Source of the DNA: Arenibacter sp. ARW7G5Y1
Lineage (GTDB): Bacteria; Bacteroidota; Bacteroidia; Flavobacteriales; Flavobacteriaceae
DNA length: 64,000 bases
Reading direction: 5' to 3'
Assembly (NCBI RefSeq): GCF_003201775.1
Contig: NZ_QJJZ01000004.1
Location: 340,643-404,642, forward strand
Shown: positions 37,074-45,729 of the stretch, piece by piece
Numbering within the stretch: the first letter of the stretch is position 1
Layout of the letters: the number at the start of each line of letters is the position of its first letter
Program-made: the position numbers and the translations under genes
Notes under the pieces: generated by a model
Databases searched by the model: none
What the model was told of the DNA's origin: nothing
The model's input: the letters and a program-made list of their open reading frames with translations, nothing else

Positions 37074-37833
37074 TATCTAACAATTGGTCTACAGTTACAG
37101 ATTGCATTTTGTTCTGCTGTAAAAATAGCAATAACTGTTCCAATACTTCAACTGTTTTTTCACTACTATCATGTAGCAGAATAATGTCTCCTTTCTGTAT
37201 TGTACTGGTAATGCGTTTCAGAACCGCCTTTTTAGATCTCTTGGTAGTGTCTAAAGATCGAATGTTCCAGCCTACTGTTTTAAGTTCCATTTTTTTAACT
37301 GCCCTTTTTATACTGGGATTGGTTACCCCAAAGGCGGGTCTGTATAATTGGGGGTTTACACCTGTTTTTTCCTTTATGATAGCCTTGGTTTTTTGGAGTT
37401 CCAATAGGACTTTTTGCGTTCCGAAGAATCCAAATTTATTGGCGTGTGTGTAGGTGTGGTTTCCAATAGTATGCCCGTTATCCACTATTTGCTTTGCAAT
37501 TCCACCATATAATTTTACTTGATGTCCCACGCAAAAAAAAGTTGCTCGGGCATTATATTTTTGAAGTAATTCCAAAACTTTTGGGGTATAGTTGGGGTGG
37601 GGGCCATCGTCAAAGGTAATGGATACCAAATTGTCCGGAATTTTATGGTTGAAATGCAAGGCTGGTAGGTGATAGTTCCAGCGGATGTGAAAAGAACCTA
37701 TAATAGTTAAAGTTGTCCAGACAGTAGCAAGCAGTATATAGGTCCACCAGCCAATTCCCCAAATAATATCCAATATTATAAGGACGATGAAGGCAAGAAG
37801 GGATAGACTGTTTATAAAAGGATACTTCAACAT
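37057..37833 (-). CDS. Polysaccharide deacetylase-family (NodB) protein, membrane anchored
   Basis: The N-terminal ~45 residues form two hydrophobic helices. The NodB domain begins at VSITFDDGPHP, which contains the catalytic/metal Asp pair, and continues with ATFFCVGHQV and the metal-binding HTYTHAN (HxxxH). RPAFGVTN and the late GDIILLHDSS supply the remaining motifs, so it should be an active metal-dependent deacetylase on an N-acetyl sugar or a related amide or ester. In this cluster it is odd as a pigment enzyme, unless it acts on the glycosylated product of the GT2 protein. Its start overlaps the preceding KS-like gene by 7 bases. Confidence 0.9.
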   Translation of the reverse strand: MLKYPFINSLSLLAFIVLIILDIIWGIGWWTYILLATVWTTLTIIGSFHIRWNYHLPALHFNHKIPDNLVSITFDDGPHPNYTPKVLELLQKYNARATFFCVGHQVKLYGGIAKQIVDNGHTIGNHTYTHANKFGFFGTQKVLLELQKTKAIIKEKTGVNPQLYRPAFGVTNPSIKRAVKKMELKTVGWNIRSLDTTKRSKKAVLKRITSTIQKGDIILLHDSSEKTVEVLEQLLLFLQQNKMQSVTVDQLLDIEAYA

Positions 37834-38891
37834 TGGCGAAGAAGGGTAAAGCTATGGTTTTTACCTCTGTATTGATTGTACAATAATACAATTCTAAGGC
37901 CTTTGGTTTTAATTGCATTGAGAGCTATTGCCTTAGGTATATGCTGTGATTTGAGAATTTTGGCTCCCAACCAAAATCCAAATGCCGATGCTGTATTAAA
38001 TTCACCGCTCAGATGTTTGTAAACCACTTGTTGGGTATTTTTAAAAGGGCCATTGGTGAGATCCGCATAATAACTGTCGTAGTCAATGTCTCCATTATTA
38101 CCACTGATCAACACATCTATATCGGCCACGGATAGATTGTTCCCTTTTAAATAGGCCTCAAGATTGGAGACTAGATCTGATTTGGCCATGGTATTAAAGG
38201 TCTTTACGTCTATTACCTGCGCATAGCTGGAATCTTGTTTTATATTGGACAACACAAAGAAATTGGCACCTTCTCCAAATACGGTACCCCCGGTTTTGGA
38301 CTGAAGTAGCTTGTTGGTATTTATCTTTTCCGGTTTTATGTATTGTATAAGTTTATGTATGGCATTGGTGTGTTCCCCGGATTCATCAACGCCACCAACA
38401 AGTATATTTTCTGCTTCCCTTAGCTGTAATTGCATTATGGCATCGATGAGGGCGGATTCAAAGGAAACACTGCTATGTACATAGGTGAAATTATACCCCT
38501 TGCAACCAATACCCAATGCAATCTGACCCGCAACCGTATTATGCGTTGACTGAATAAAGGAAGTAGGGGTCAAGAACTGTTCGTTATTGTCCAGGATAGC
38601 GGTTACAAATTTTTCTGAATCCCTAACACATCCCATTCCCGTTCCGGTGATAATGGCATCTACATTTGCTAATCCTGCTTCCTCCAGGGCTATTTTAGAG
38701 GCTACGACGCCCATTTTAATTCCCTTTGCCATTCTCCGAGCAGCCGCTGGCGGGATATACTCCTTATAATTGGGGTCTATAACAGGTAAAATGTTGTCTT
38801 CATAGGTAGTGATTTCCTCCAAAAAATCATTGTTGTCAAATGTTTTTTGGGCAGAAATGGAACCGATACTGTTAATATAAACTTCTTCCAT
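37827..38891 (-). CDS. Beta-ketoacyl synthase-like chain-length-factor homologue (no active-site Cys)
   Basis: The fold is that of a KAS I/II ketosynthase (ITGTGMGC, TPTSFIQSTHNTVAGQIAL, then KHLSGEFNTASAFG). At the nucleophile position the sequence reads YVHSSVSFESA (about residues 137-147), so the Cys of the usual ACxSG motif is absent, and the HGT box is replaced by SGNNGD. It is therefore unlikely to condense by itself and should act as a chain-length-factor partner. In aryl-polyene systems an active KS pairs with such a CLF; the active KS encoded just upstream at 38976-40172 is the obvious partner. It overlaps the deacetylase gene by 7 bases. Confidence 0.87.
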   Translation of the reverse strand: MEEVYINSIGSISAQKTFDNNDFLEEITTYEDNILPVIDPNYKEYIPPAAARRMAKGIKMGVVASKIALEEAGLANVDAIITGTGMGCVRDSEKFVTAILDNNEQFLTPTSFIQSTHNTVAGQIALGIGCKGYNFTYVHSSVSFESALIDAIMQLQLREAENILVGGVDESGEHTNAIHKLIQYIKPEKINTNKLLQSKTGGTVFGEGANFFVLSNIKQDSSYAQVIDVKTFNTMAKSDLVSNLEAYLKGNNLSVADIDVLISGNNGDIDYDSYYADLTNGPFKNTQQVVYKHLSGEFNTASAFGFWLGAKILKSQHIPKAIALNAIKTKGLRIVLLYNQYRGKNHSFTLLRQC

Positions 38892-38944
38892 TAGTTGTAG
38901 GGAATGCCGATTTCTAAAATAATATACAATAAGATCAAATGGTC

Positions 38945-38952
38945 CAAATGTA
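38945..38952 (-). promoter_or_regulatory. Putative internal -7 element before the CLF-like gene
   Basis: The minus strand reads TACATTTG (TAnnTTTG) 54 bp upstream of the CLF-like ATG, in an 84-bp gap between it and the active ketosynthase. No TTG -33 box is at normal spacing. It could be an internal promoter of the cluster. Confidence 0.27.
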
Positions 38953-38975
38953 AATATAACAATTCCTTCTTAAGG

Positions 38976-40172
38976 CTATTTTGAAAAAATAAGAGTAGAA
39001 CAGTTTCCTCCAAACCCAAGGGAATTGGAAAGAACGGTGTTCAAGGCTTTTTCTTTTAAGGAGGTTTGTGGTATAAGGGAAAACTCTTTCATTGGAGTTT
39101 TAAAATTCAAATTGGGATAGATTATATTGTTTTGAAGGGATAGTATTGCATAAACAGCCTCTATAGCACCTGCTGCGGCCAATGTGTGCCCTGTATATGC
39201 TTTTGTAGAACTAAATTCTGGAACTTCTTGGCCAAAAACACGTATAAGGGCCCGTCCTTCGGACAGATCATTGTTGCCAGTGGCGGTCCCATGGGCATTG
39301 ATGTAATCAATATCCTTTGGTTCCAGTCCTGCAACAGCAAGGGCTTTTTCCATGGACAAGGTGGCACCGTCCCCATTTTCGGAAGAGGCCGTTTGGTGGT
39401 ATGCATCGTTGGCATTACCATATCCGACCACATATCCCAGCACCTTTTTCTTTTCCTTTTTTATCAGGAATTCCGATTCCAATACCAAATAAGCGGCTGC
39501 CTCCCCTAAGTTAAGTCCTTTTCTATTTTCGTCAAAAGGTGTGTTGTAGGTGTCGGACAAGATCATTAAAGTATTAAAACCATTGATGGTGAATTTGGAC
39601 AAACAGTCGGCCCCACCGACAATTACCCTATCCAATTTACCTGTTTTAATTAATCTGGCCCCGAACATTATGGCATTGGCAGCAGAGGAACAGGCAGTAC
39701 TGATAGTCGTAACCAAGCTTTGATCTATGCCCAATTGTTCCGCTATTTTTTCCGTAGAGTCCCCGGCATGGTGACCTTCAATGTATCTTCTATTGTCCTC
39801 ACTTTCCAAGTAATCATAATAAAATTTTTCGGTCATATCCATTCCGCCAACACTAGTGGAAGAAATAAGGCCAGTCCTATAAGCTCTTATATTGGCTATT
39901 CCGGCGTCTGCAACGGCTTCTTTAGCAGCTATAGCCCCCAACAAGGCCGTTCTGGAGTAATTGTTGTTGGAATCCAGTCCCAATTGAGCTTGCAGTTCTT
40001 CGTTGGTGTATTCAATTTCACCTACCATAATACTGCCCTTGTGTATGGTGTCTATTTTGGAAATATGGGAAATGCCTGTTCTACCCTCCAATAGTGAACT
40101 GTAATTCTCGGCCACATTGTTTCCAATAGCCGAAATGATTCCCATTCCTGTTATAGCTACTCCTTTGGACAT
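38976..40172 (-). CDS. Beta-ketoacyl-ACP synthase (active KS of the polyene module)
   Basis: This is a KAS I/II type enzyme with the full catalytic set: Cys161 in ISTACSSAANA, His294 in INAHGTATGN and His329 in AYTGHTLAAAG. At 398 aa it is of standard length. It condenses malonyl-ACP units onto the growing chain, most likely as a heterodimer with the CLF-like protein encoded downstream. The acyl carrier protein gene lies 97 bp upstream on the same strand. Confidence 0.94.
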   Translation of the reverse strand: MSKGVAITGMGIISAIGNNVAENYSSLLEGRTGISHISKIDTIHKGSIMVGEIEYTNEELQAQLGLDSNNNYSRTALLGAIAAKEAVADAGIANIRAYRTGLISSTSVGGMDMTEKFYYDYLESEDNRRYIEGHHAGDSTEKIAEQLGIDQSLVTTISTACSSAANAIMFGARLIKTGKLDRVIVGGADCLSKFTINGFNTLMILSDTYNTPFDENRKGLNLGEAAAYLVLESEFLIKKEKKKVLGYVVGYGNANDAYHQTASSENGDGATLSMEKALAVAGLEPKDIDYINAHGTATGNNDLSEGRALIRVFGQEVPEFSSTKAYTGHTLAAAGAIEAVYAILSLQNNIIYPNLNFKTPMKEFSLIPQTSLKEKALNTVLSNSLGFGGNCSTLIFSK

Positions 40173-40269
40173 GAATTTTTTATTTTAAGGTATGCATTTC
40201 CTTGGATGTAACCTATTACATCATGAAGTGAATAAACACCTTGGTATAGTACTTTTGGGTGTAACTGAA

Positions 40270-40527
40270 TTATTTTGTGCGATGTGCGGCTATATAATTT
40301 GCCATGATTTCAATGGATTCAAATATTTTTTTTCCCTCTTTTGGGTCGGTAAGTTTTATTCCATAATCCTTGTCCAACATTACTATCAGTTCCAGCGCAT
40401 CAATGGAGTCCAGTCCAAGACCGTCACCAAACAAGGGATCGTTATCTGCAATTTCTTCAATTGCAATATCCTCCAAGTTTAATTGGGTAATAATTTTTTC
40501 CTTAAGTTCTTGTTTTAAATCGCTCAT
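40270..40527 (-). CDS. Acyl carrier protein
   Basis: This is an 85-residue carrier protein with the phosphopantetheine-attachment serine at Ser41 in GLGLDSIDALEL (D-S-[IL]-D). The helical pattern is that of a type II ACP. It overlaps the half-ketosynthase gene upstream by 4 bases (ATGA). It probably carries the aryl-polyene intermediates; a second ACP is encoded at 50236-50478. No phosphopantetheinyl transferase gene is seen in this window. Confidence 0.93.
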   Translation of the reverse strand: MSDLKQELKEKIITQLNLEDIAIEEIADNDPLFGDGLGLDSIDALELIVMLDKDYGIKLTDPKEGKKIFESIEIMANYIAAHRTK

Positions 40528-41147
40528 TTGGTTGTGTACAATTTTATTATTTCTTCTTTTTTGTGTGCAATGCTTCCTTCTGCAGAAACAAGGTATAAAA
40601 ATGCTTCATAGTCCTCTGCGTCACAGTTTATCCAACCACACAACACTTCGTCCGCTTTTTCCGTTTTGATTAAACTGCTTGCATAGGCGTGTAGATAATC
40701 TGCATTAAAGTGGTTAAAGATAAAAAAACTATTTTCAGAATGCAGCCTATGTTTAATACTTATCTCTCCAAGACAAATATTGGGCAAGGTGTAGACGAAA
40801 ATAGCGGGACTCGGGAAGTAGTTTTCTTTGTCTGTAATGGACTTCTGGTGCTTTCTATCGGTTTGCAGGCTTGAAGCACTATTTGAAAATACCAAGGCAA
40901 TATTCTTGGGCATTTCGGGATCTTGGGTCATTGGTTTAAGTAAAATATCGGTGGCCAGAAACCCAAGTTTGCTGAGGTCGTCCATTTTAAAAAACTTGGG
41001 ATAATTGGTATCCATCTTTTTGTAGGCCAGTTTTATAAAAGTGGTGAAATCGCTCGTTGGGTCTTCAAAGAGCAACTTATCATTCAACAGTACCTTATTG
41101 TTGGAGATTCTACAATAATCCTTTATTTTAAGATTTTGGGCCTTCAT
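40524..41147 (-). CDS. Ketosynthase-like half protein (thiolase-fold N-terminal half, non-catalytic)
   Basis: This 207-residue protein resembles only the N-terminal half of a beta-ketoacyl synthase (segments LGFLATDILLKP, IALVFSNSASSLQTD, FVYTLPNICLGEISIKH and ADEVLCGWINCDAEDY). The nucleophile Cys region is replaced (LPNICLGEISIKH has no ACxSG), and the entire catalytic-His half is missing. Such proteins recur in flexirubin clusters and are loosely named 3-oxoacyl-ACP synthases. A structural or ACP-docking role is more likely than catalysis. It overlaps the ACP and the next KS by 4 bases each, so it is translated with them. Confidence 0.8.
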   Translation of the reverse strand: MKAQNLKIKDYCRISNNKVLLNDKLLFEDPTSDFTTFIKLAYKKMDTNYPKFFKMDDLSKLGFLATDILLKPMTQDPEMPKNIALVFSNSASSLQTDRKHQKSITDKENYFPSPAIFVYTLPNICLGEISIKHRLHSENSFFIFNHFNADYLHAYASSLIKTEKADEVLCGWINCDAEDYEAFLYLVSAEGSIAHKKEEIIKLYTTK

Positions 41148-42292
41148 GATTCAACCTTTTTAAACACGGCAGCTGTATTACAACCCCCAAAACCGGAAGC
41201 TGTTTTTAAGAAGCAATTTAAATCCTTAGAGGTAGTTGCTGTAATTATATTGAGGGGCTGGGATACCCCCAACTCGGTAAATCCCTTGGAGGCATATAAG
41301 GTATTGTGATAAAGGGAATGCATGCCAACAATGGTTTCCAAAAGTCCCGATCCCCCAAGGGTATGTCCAAAATAACCTTTGAGGCTGTTCAACGGAACAG
41401 TGTCCAGACCTAGTCTGTTCAGGGCTATTGCCTCCATTTCATCATTGAAATTGGTTGCAGTGCCATGGGCCGAAATATAATCTATATCCCGAGAACCTAC
41501 CTTGGCTTCCTTGAAGGCGGAAAGTATACTGCGATAAAGACCTTCCCCTGTTCTTGATGGGCCGGAAATATGATTGGCGTCGTTACAGGAGGCTTCGCCC
41601 AATATTTCCACGGCCTCGGGTACTAATTTTTTTTGATCCTTGCTTACCAATACACTGGCGGCCACCTCCCCAATATTAATACCCGATCTTTGTTTGCAGT
41701 AGGGCTTGCAGGGTAAGGGACTCATTGCTTGGAAGGAATTGAAGCCTGAAAGAATAAAATTGGAAACAATATCCCCTCCAACAATAAAGACTTTATCGAA
41801 AGTACCCTGGGAAATAAATCTCTTAGCAATAGAAATGGCCAATATTCCGGAAACACAGGCATTGGAAAGTACAATAGGTTCTGTGGTAAATCCAAAATAG
41901 TTTTTAATAATATGCCCTAAGGTTCCCAGATAGGCCCTCTCAGAAGGCATTGGGTTCCTAGGGTCCAGGGTGTCTATATTTCCTTTGGTTGTAGAGAGGA
42001 TCAACCCAACCCTATCCGTTAATGCTACACCCGACGCTTTGATAATCTTGGTGAGTGATAGGATCATCATTTTCTCCAAGCGGGTATAATCGCCATTCGG
42101 TTGCAATTTTTCAAAGGCCATTCCTAGCTTATCGGTATCCAAAACCGAGGCATAAAACGGGGAAGGAAATAGGTTTTCATCTTCAATCAATGTTACCCCG
42201 GATAAGCCCTCATGAATATTGTGCACCACCGTAGGACTATCAAAACCTAAGGAAGAGACAATATTGTTATATGAGAGATAGATCTTATTCAT
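41144..42292 (-). CDS. Beta-ketoacyl-ACP synthase
   Basis: This is a KAS I/II-type enzyme of 382 aa with Cys146 in LSNACVSGILAI, His276 in ISAHGTATNFND and His310 in GYFGHTLGGSG, so it is catalytically complete. Within the pigment cluster it may serve the initiation or a distinct elongation step. It overlaps the half-KS by 4 bases and the thioesterase gene by 8, and may work with the half-KS. Confidence 0.92.
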   Translation of the reverse strand: MNKIYLSYNNIVSSLGFDSPTVVHNIHEGLSGVTLIEDENLFPSPFYASVLDTDKLGMAFEKLQPNGDYTRLEKMMILSLTKIIKASGVALTDRVGLILSTTKGNIDTLDPRNPMPSERAYLGTLGHIIKNYFGFTTEPIVLSNACVSGILAISIAKRFISQGTFDKVFIVGGDIVSNFILSGFNSFQAMSPLPCKPYCKQRSGINIGEVAASVLVSKDQKKLVPEAVEILGEASCNDANHISGPSRTGEGLYRSILSAFKEAKVGSRDIDYISAHGTATNFNDEMEAIALNRLGLDTVPLNSLKGYFGHTLGGSGLLETIVGMHSLYHNTLYASKGFTELGVSQPLNIITATTSKDLNCFLKTASGFGGCNTAAVFKKVES

Positions 42293-42734
42293 TTAATAAT
42301 CCAACTTTTTGTTTCCATTCCAAGAAAAATGTTGGCATGGTCAGGGATAAACCTCCTTCGTCTTCCACAAAAACCTGTGTGGTTTCCCCGGTGCATACCA
42401 GTTTGTTTTGTGGGTCATAAATTTCGTATTTAAATACCATTTTGGCCGCAGGTGAATCTACAAAAATTGTTTTAATAGTGGCAACATCGCCATAGCGCAA
42501 CGGAAGTTTGTGTTCACAGGACGATTTGACGATAGGGGTGGTGTAGCCGGCCGCCTTGTGATCTAGATAGGCAATACCATGATGTCTGCCAAAGGCTTCC
42601 CTGCCATCCTCAAAATATTGGATGTAATTTCCGTGCCACACAATGCCCAAAGGGTCTGTTTCGGCAAAGCGAACCCTGATTTTACTGGTAAAGCTAATCT
42701 CTGATTTGTTCTTAGACGGCATTTTTTCTTTCAT
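42285..42734 (-). CDS. YbgC/4-hydroxybenzoyl-CoA thioesterase-like hot-dog protein
   Basis: The thioesterase hot-dog is recognised by VRFAETDPLGIVWHGNYIQYFEDGREAF, with the catalytic Asp in the D-P-x-G-x-V-x-H-x-N-Y signature. Length (149 aa) is typical. It could release aryl-polyene acids or clear stalled acyl chains during pigment synthesis. The frame begins at 42734; an internal ATG at 42722 is also possible. Both overlap the ABC permease stop, indicating tight coupling. Confidence 0.9.
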   Translation of the reverse strand: MKEKMPSKNKSEISFTSKIRVRFAETDPLGIVWHGNYIQYFEDGREAFGRHHGIAYLDHKAAGYTTPIVKSSCEHKLPLRYGDVATIKTIFVDSPAAKMVFKYEIYDPQNKLVCTGETTQVFVEDEGGLSLTMPTFFLEWKQKVGLLNE

Positions 42735-43980
42735 TATACACTATGGAAATAGCGGTGGTTATTACAAAAAATAAAAATAATAGGGTTAGTTCAGGTACAA
42801 GGTCCATAATGCCCACATCCCTTAAAAAAACATCATAAAAAGCATTTAGGCCCCAATTCATTGGTGATAAATTTGAAAGCGTCTGCATAAACTTGGGCAT
42901 TATAAAGACAGGCACCCAAACACCACCCAATGCGGCCAATATAACCACAAAAGTAGCTCCGAAGGGGGCAGACTGTTCCTGGGTCCTAGCCACGGTTCCC
43001 AATAGCAGTCCAAGGCCAATGGCCGCTAGGCCCGCAAATAAAGCTACGAGGAACAATAGTGGTATTTTTCCCGAGACGTCAAGGCTTGGGAGGCCCAAGA
43101 AGGGGAATAGATAAACTCCTATTCCTAACATTAGTCCAAATTGTATGAGACATACGGCAAGGTATATCACCGTTTTTCCTCCCAATACCGTTAGATAGGA
43201 GACAGGATTGGTCCTAAGCCGAACAAAAGTGCCCTGACTTTTTTCCTTGACCATATTAATGGACAAGGGGACAATGATGAAAAAAATGGCAAATAAGGTC
43301 CAGGCGGGCACATTGTGCTGTACCGAATTGGGAATTATTTCATTTTTGCCAATACTAGGGGTAATTTCTTTAAAGGTGATAAAGCTTTCCGTGTCAAATA
43401 TCGCTTCCTTTTCATCATCTGTTATTTGGGATTGGAATGCCTTGTAAATAGTTTGGGTCTCTATTTTAAAGATCATCTTGTCTATTCCATTCTTTATAGA
43501 GTTTTTAAAGGCCATTTGTGTTGCTGGGTCGAAGTAAAGTATGACTTCTTTTTTTTCCAAATCCGTTTTATGGGACTGTGGTGTTTCATCTTCCAAGCCG
43601 AATTTGGACAGCAACCCCTCTACATTTAAGTTCACCTTTTTTTCCAGTTCCGAACTAAGGTTGGCAGGTATTACAATGGCCAATTGATATTTGCCTTTGA
43701 AAACTAGTTCTCTGGCTTCCTTATCCGATTCTTTCCCGATAATATTAAAGGATTTGGATTCGGCCAGCCCCTCGTAAATATTTTTGGAAACCTCACCCTT
43801 GTCATAATCTACCCAAAGGATGGGGATTTTATTGTCATTGATAGACCTAAAAGTGCTATCCTGTATTAGGGTTATGGTGACCACCAAAACCAGGGGCATT
43901 ACAAATAAGATGGCCAACCCGCCCAGATCCCTGGACAGGAGCAGTAATTCCTTATATGTGGAGGCCCAAAGTTTATGCAT
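42712..43980 (-). CDS. ABC-2 type transporter permease
   Basis: One N-terminal transmembrane helix (LLSRDLGGLAILFVMPLVLVVTITLIQ) is followed by a large extracytoplasmic domain to about residue 220. At least five further helices follow, ending with an ABC-2 type signature region (VPLSINMVKEKSQGTFVRLRTNPVS, then LGGVWVPVFIMPKFMQTLSNLSPMNWGLNAFYDVFLR). This is the topology of exporters of the YhiH/DrrB type. The ATPase is encoded upstream with an 8-bp overlap. The pair probably exports a pigment intermediate or lipid. Confidence 0.92.
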   Translation of the reverse strand: MHKLWASTYKELLLLSRDLGGLAILFVMPLVLVVTITLIQDSTFRSINDNKIPILWVDYDKGEVSKNIYEGLAESKSFNIIGKESDKEARELVFKGKYQLAIVIPANLSSELEKKVNLNVEGLLSKFGLEDETPQSHKTDLEKKEVILYFDPATQMAFKNSIKNGIDKMIFKIETQTIYKAFQSQITDDEKEAIFDTESFITFKEITPSIGKNEIIPNSVQHNVPAWTLFAIFFIIVPLSINMVKEKSQGTFVRLRTNPVSYLTVLGGKTVIYLAVCLIQFGLMLGIGVYLFPFLGLPSLDVSGKIPLLFLVALFAGLAAIGLGLLLGTVARTQEQSAPFGATFVVILAALGGVWVPVFIMPKFMQTLSNLSPMNWGLNAFYDVFLRDVGIMDLVPELTLLFLFFVITTAISIVYNERKNAV

Positions 43981-44716
43981 GATCTCTCAGGGCTTTTCCG
44001 GTCAAGGTTAAGAAGACGTCTTCTAGATTGTGCGATTCCGGGTATTGGGAAATTAGATTCTTAGGAGTCCCTTCAATGATGATACTACCATGATCAATAA
44101 TGGCCACTTTTGTGCAAAACTGTTCGGCTTCGTTCAAATGATGGGAGGTATAGATGATGGTGGTACCCTGAGTGTTCAATTTCTTTAGATTTTCTATAAT
44201 TACATTTTTGGATTGTACGTCCACACCAACGGTGGGTTCGTCCAGGAACAAAACTTTGGGGTTGTGCAGTACGCTGGCAATTAAATTGACGCGCCGCTTC
44301 ATACCGCCAGAAAAAGTGTCCAATTTTTTGTTGGAAAACATTTTCAATCCCAAAATATCCAAATGATAATGGATCTTTTCTTTTAGCGGCTTCCCTTTTA
44401 GACCGTACATACTCCCCAGGTAATACAAATTTTCATAGGCCGTTAGGGTTGGGTAAAGGGCATACTCCTGCGGTACTATTCCAATTAGTTGTTTAAGTTG
44501 GTTGGCATTCTTTTGAAAGGTTAGTCCGTTGATGGAAAAACTGCCGGAGGTAGGCTTAATGAGGGAGCTTAGTATTGAGATAAGTGTTGTTTTTCCAGCC
44601 CCATTGGGCCCTAAAAGTCCAAAAATTTCCCCCTCGTCTATTTTAAGATCGAGATCCAACACTGAAAAATCGGTGTTATTTTTATATTTTTTGGAGAGAT
44701 GGGATATCTGGATCAT
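43973..44716 (-). CDS. ABC transporter ATP-binding protein
   Basis: The complete nucleotide-binding set is present: Walker [11 protein letters not shown] near residue 35, Q-loop [10 protein letters not shown], signature [14 protein letters not shown], Walker [13 protein letters not shown] and the H-loop YTSHHLNE. It is a DrrA/CcmA-type ATPase and pairs with the overlapping ABC-2 permease gene downstream. The BtrH-like gene ends 8 bp upstream. Confidence 0.95.
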   Translation of the reverse strand: MIQISHLSKKYKNNTDFSVLDLDLKIDEGEIFGLLGPNGAGKTTLISILSSLIKPTSGSFSINGLTFQKNANQLKQLIGIVPQEYALYPTLTAYENLYYLGSMYGLKGKPLKEKIHYHLDILGLKMFSNKKLDTFSGGMKRRVNLIASVLHNPKVLFLDEPTVGVDVQSKNVIIENLKKLNTQGTTIIYTSHHLNEAEQFCTKVAIIDHGSIIIEGTPKNLISQYPESHNLEDVFLTLTGKALRDHA

Positions 44717-44724
44717 GGGTTGGT

Positions 44725-45726
44725 TTATATTGCCTTTTTTAGTTTTTTAAAAAAAACTTCCTCTTTGTTGGCTATATCTTCCAGAAGGGAGGCAACATGA
44801 TCGTATTGGTCTACGGCTACGGAGTTGCTCCTGTTTTTATATATACGCGATGCCTCTACTGCAAAATCGCGCCATTGGTCGCCGATCAAGGTCATTTCTT
44901 TGGAAAGCTCCAAAAGTTGGTCGTTGGTCAATAATTTTCCCGCTTCTTGTAAAAATGCGGCATAGATATAGCGGAACCCACCGCCTCCAGTGCCAATTTC
45001 CTCTTGCATGCGCACAATTTGCCCCAAATAATGATTGGCAACTTTAACGCCTTTGGCCTTTGGCCACTTACGTATAAGCTTTGCTATTTTCCGTATTCCC
45101 TTTACCCCAACTACCGGGACGGGGGCCAACATATCCCTACAGGTGTGCTTTATTCCCTTAACAATGGCTTTTTCGAGCTGTAATTTTTTCGGGAAGGATG
45201 TAGGGTAATAAATATGTCCTTTAGGGGCAAAGGCACCTTTGGCGAATCTTACTTTTTCCAGTTCTTTTTCAGTAAGTGAGGTAACGGTTTCCATTACGGG
45301 GTCACTAATTAAATACGTACCATCCTTCTTCCCGTAGACCACCATGTTATGGGCGTTAAAATGGAAGCGATATTCATCCGGAAAATAGGGAAGGTTGTAC
45401 ACGCCCACCTGAAGTCCTACCGGATTATTTCTTTGTAGGTTTTCATCCAATCTAGCCTTGGCGGTTTGGGGGTTTCGAAATTTTTCACGTTTTATTTTAA
45501 TTCCGACCCGAGTGGCGAATCGGGTAAAGATAATTCCAGGCATTGCCCTATAGGATACTACAGGTGCGTAATTAACTTTTAAAAACGGGATATAGGTAAA
45601 CAAGAGCCCTGAGCCTATTCCAAAAACCATAGGCTCACTTACGGTAAACCCATTATACGTCATTAAGTTGGCTACTACACCGTTCTCGCAGTGTGCAGCT
45701 TGCTTGTGTTTAAAATCTATTTCCAT
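44725..45726 (-). CDS. BtrH-like acyltransferase-fold protein
   Basis: The N-terminal BtrH_N region is recognised by HKQAAHCENGVVANLMTYNGFTVSEPMVFGIGSGLLFTY, with a candidate nucleophile Cys13. A papain-like His follows in YRFHFNAHNMVVYGKKDGTYLISDP. The C-terminal ~150 residues are helical, and length (333 aa) fits. BtrH itself transfers a gamma-glutamyl-aminobutyryl chain from an ACP in butirosin synthesis, so a homologue beside ACP and KS genes could join an ACP-bound acyl chain to an alcohol or amine. Forming the ester bond of flexirubin is an attractive but untested role. It lies 3 bp after an unknown small gene. Confidence 0.86.
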   Translation of the reverse strand: MEIDFKHKQAAHCENGVVANLMTYNGFTVSEPMVFGIGSGLLFTYIPFLKVNYAPVVSYRAMPGIIFTRFATRVGIKIKREKFRNPQTAKARLDENLQRNNPVGLQVGVYNLPYFPDEYRFHFNAHNMVVYGKKDGTYLISDPVMETVTSLTEKELEKVRFAKGAFAPKGHIYYPTSFPKKLQLEKAIVKGIKHTCRDMLAPVPVVGVKGIRKIAKLIRKWPKAKGVKVANHYLGQIVRMQEEIGTGGGGFRYIYAAFLQEAGKLLTNDQLLELSKEMTLIGDQWRDFAVEASRIYKNRSNSVAVDQYDHVASLLEDIANKEEVFFKKLKKAI

Positions 45727-45729
45727 TGT

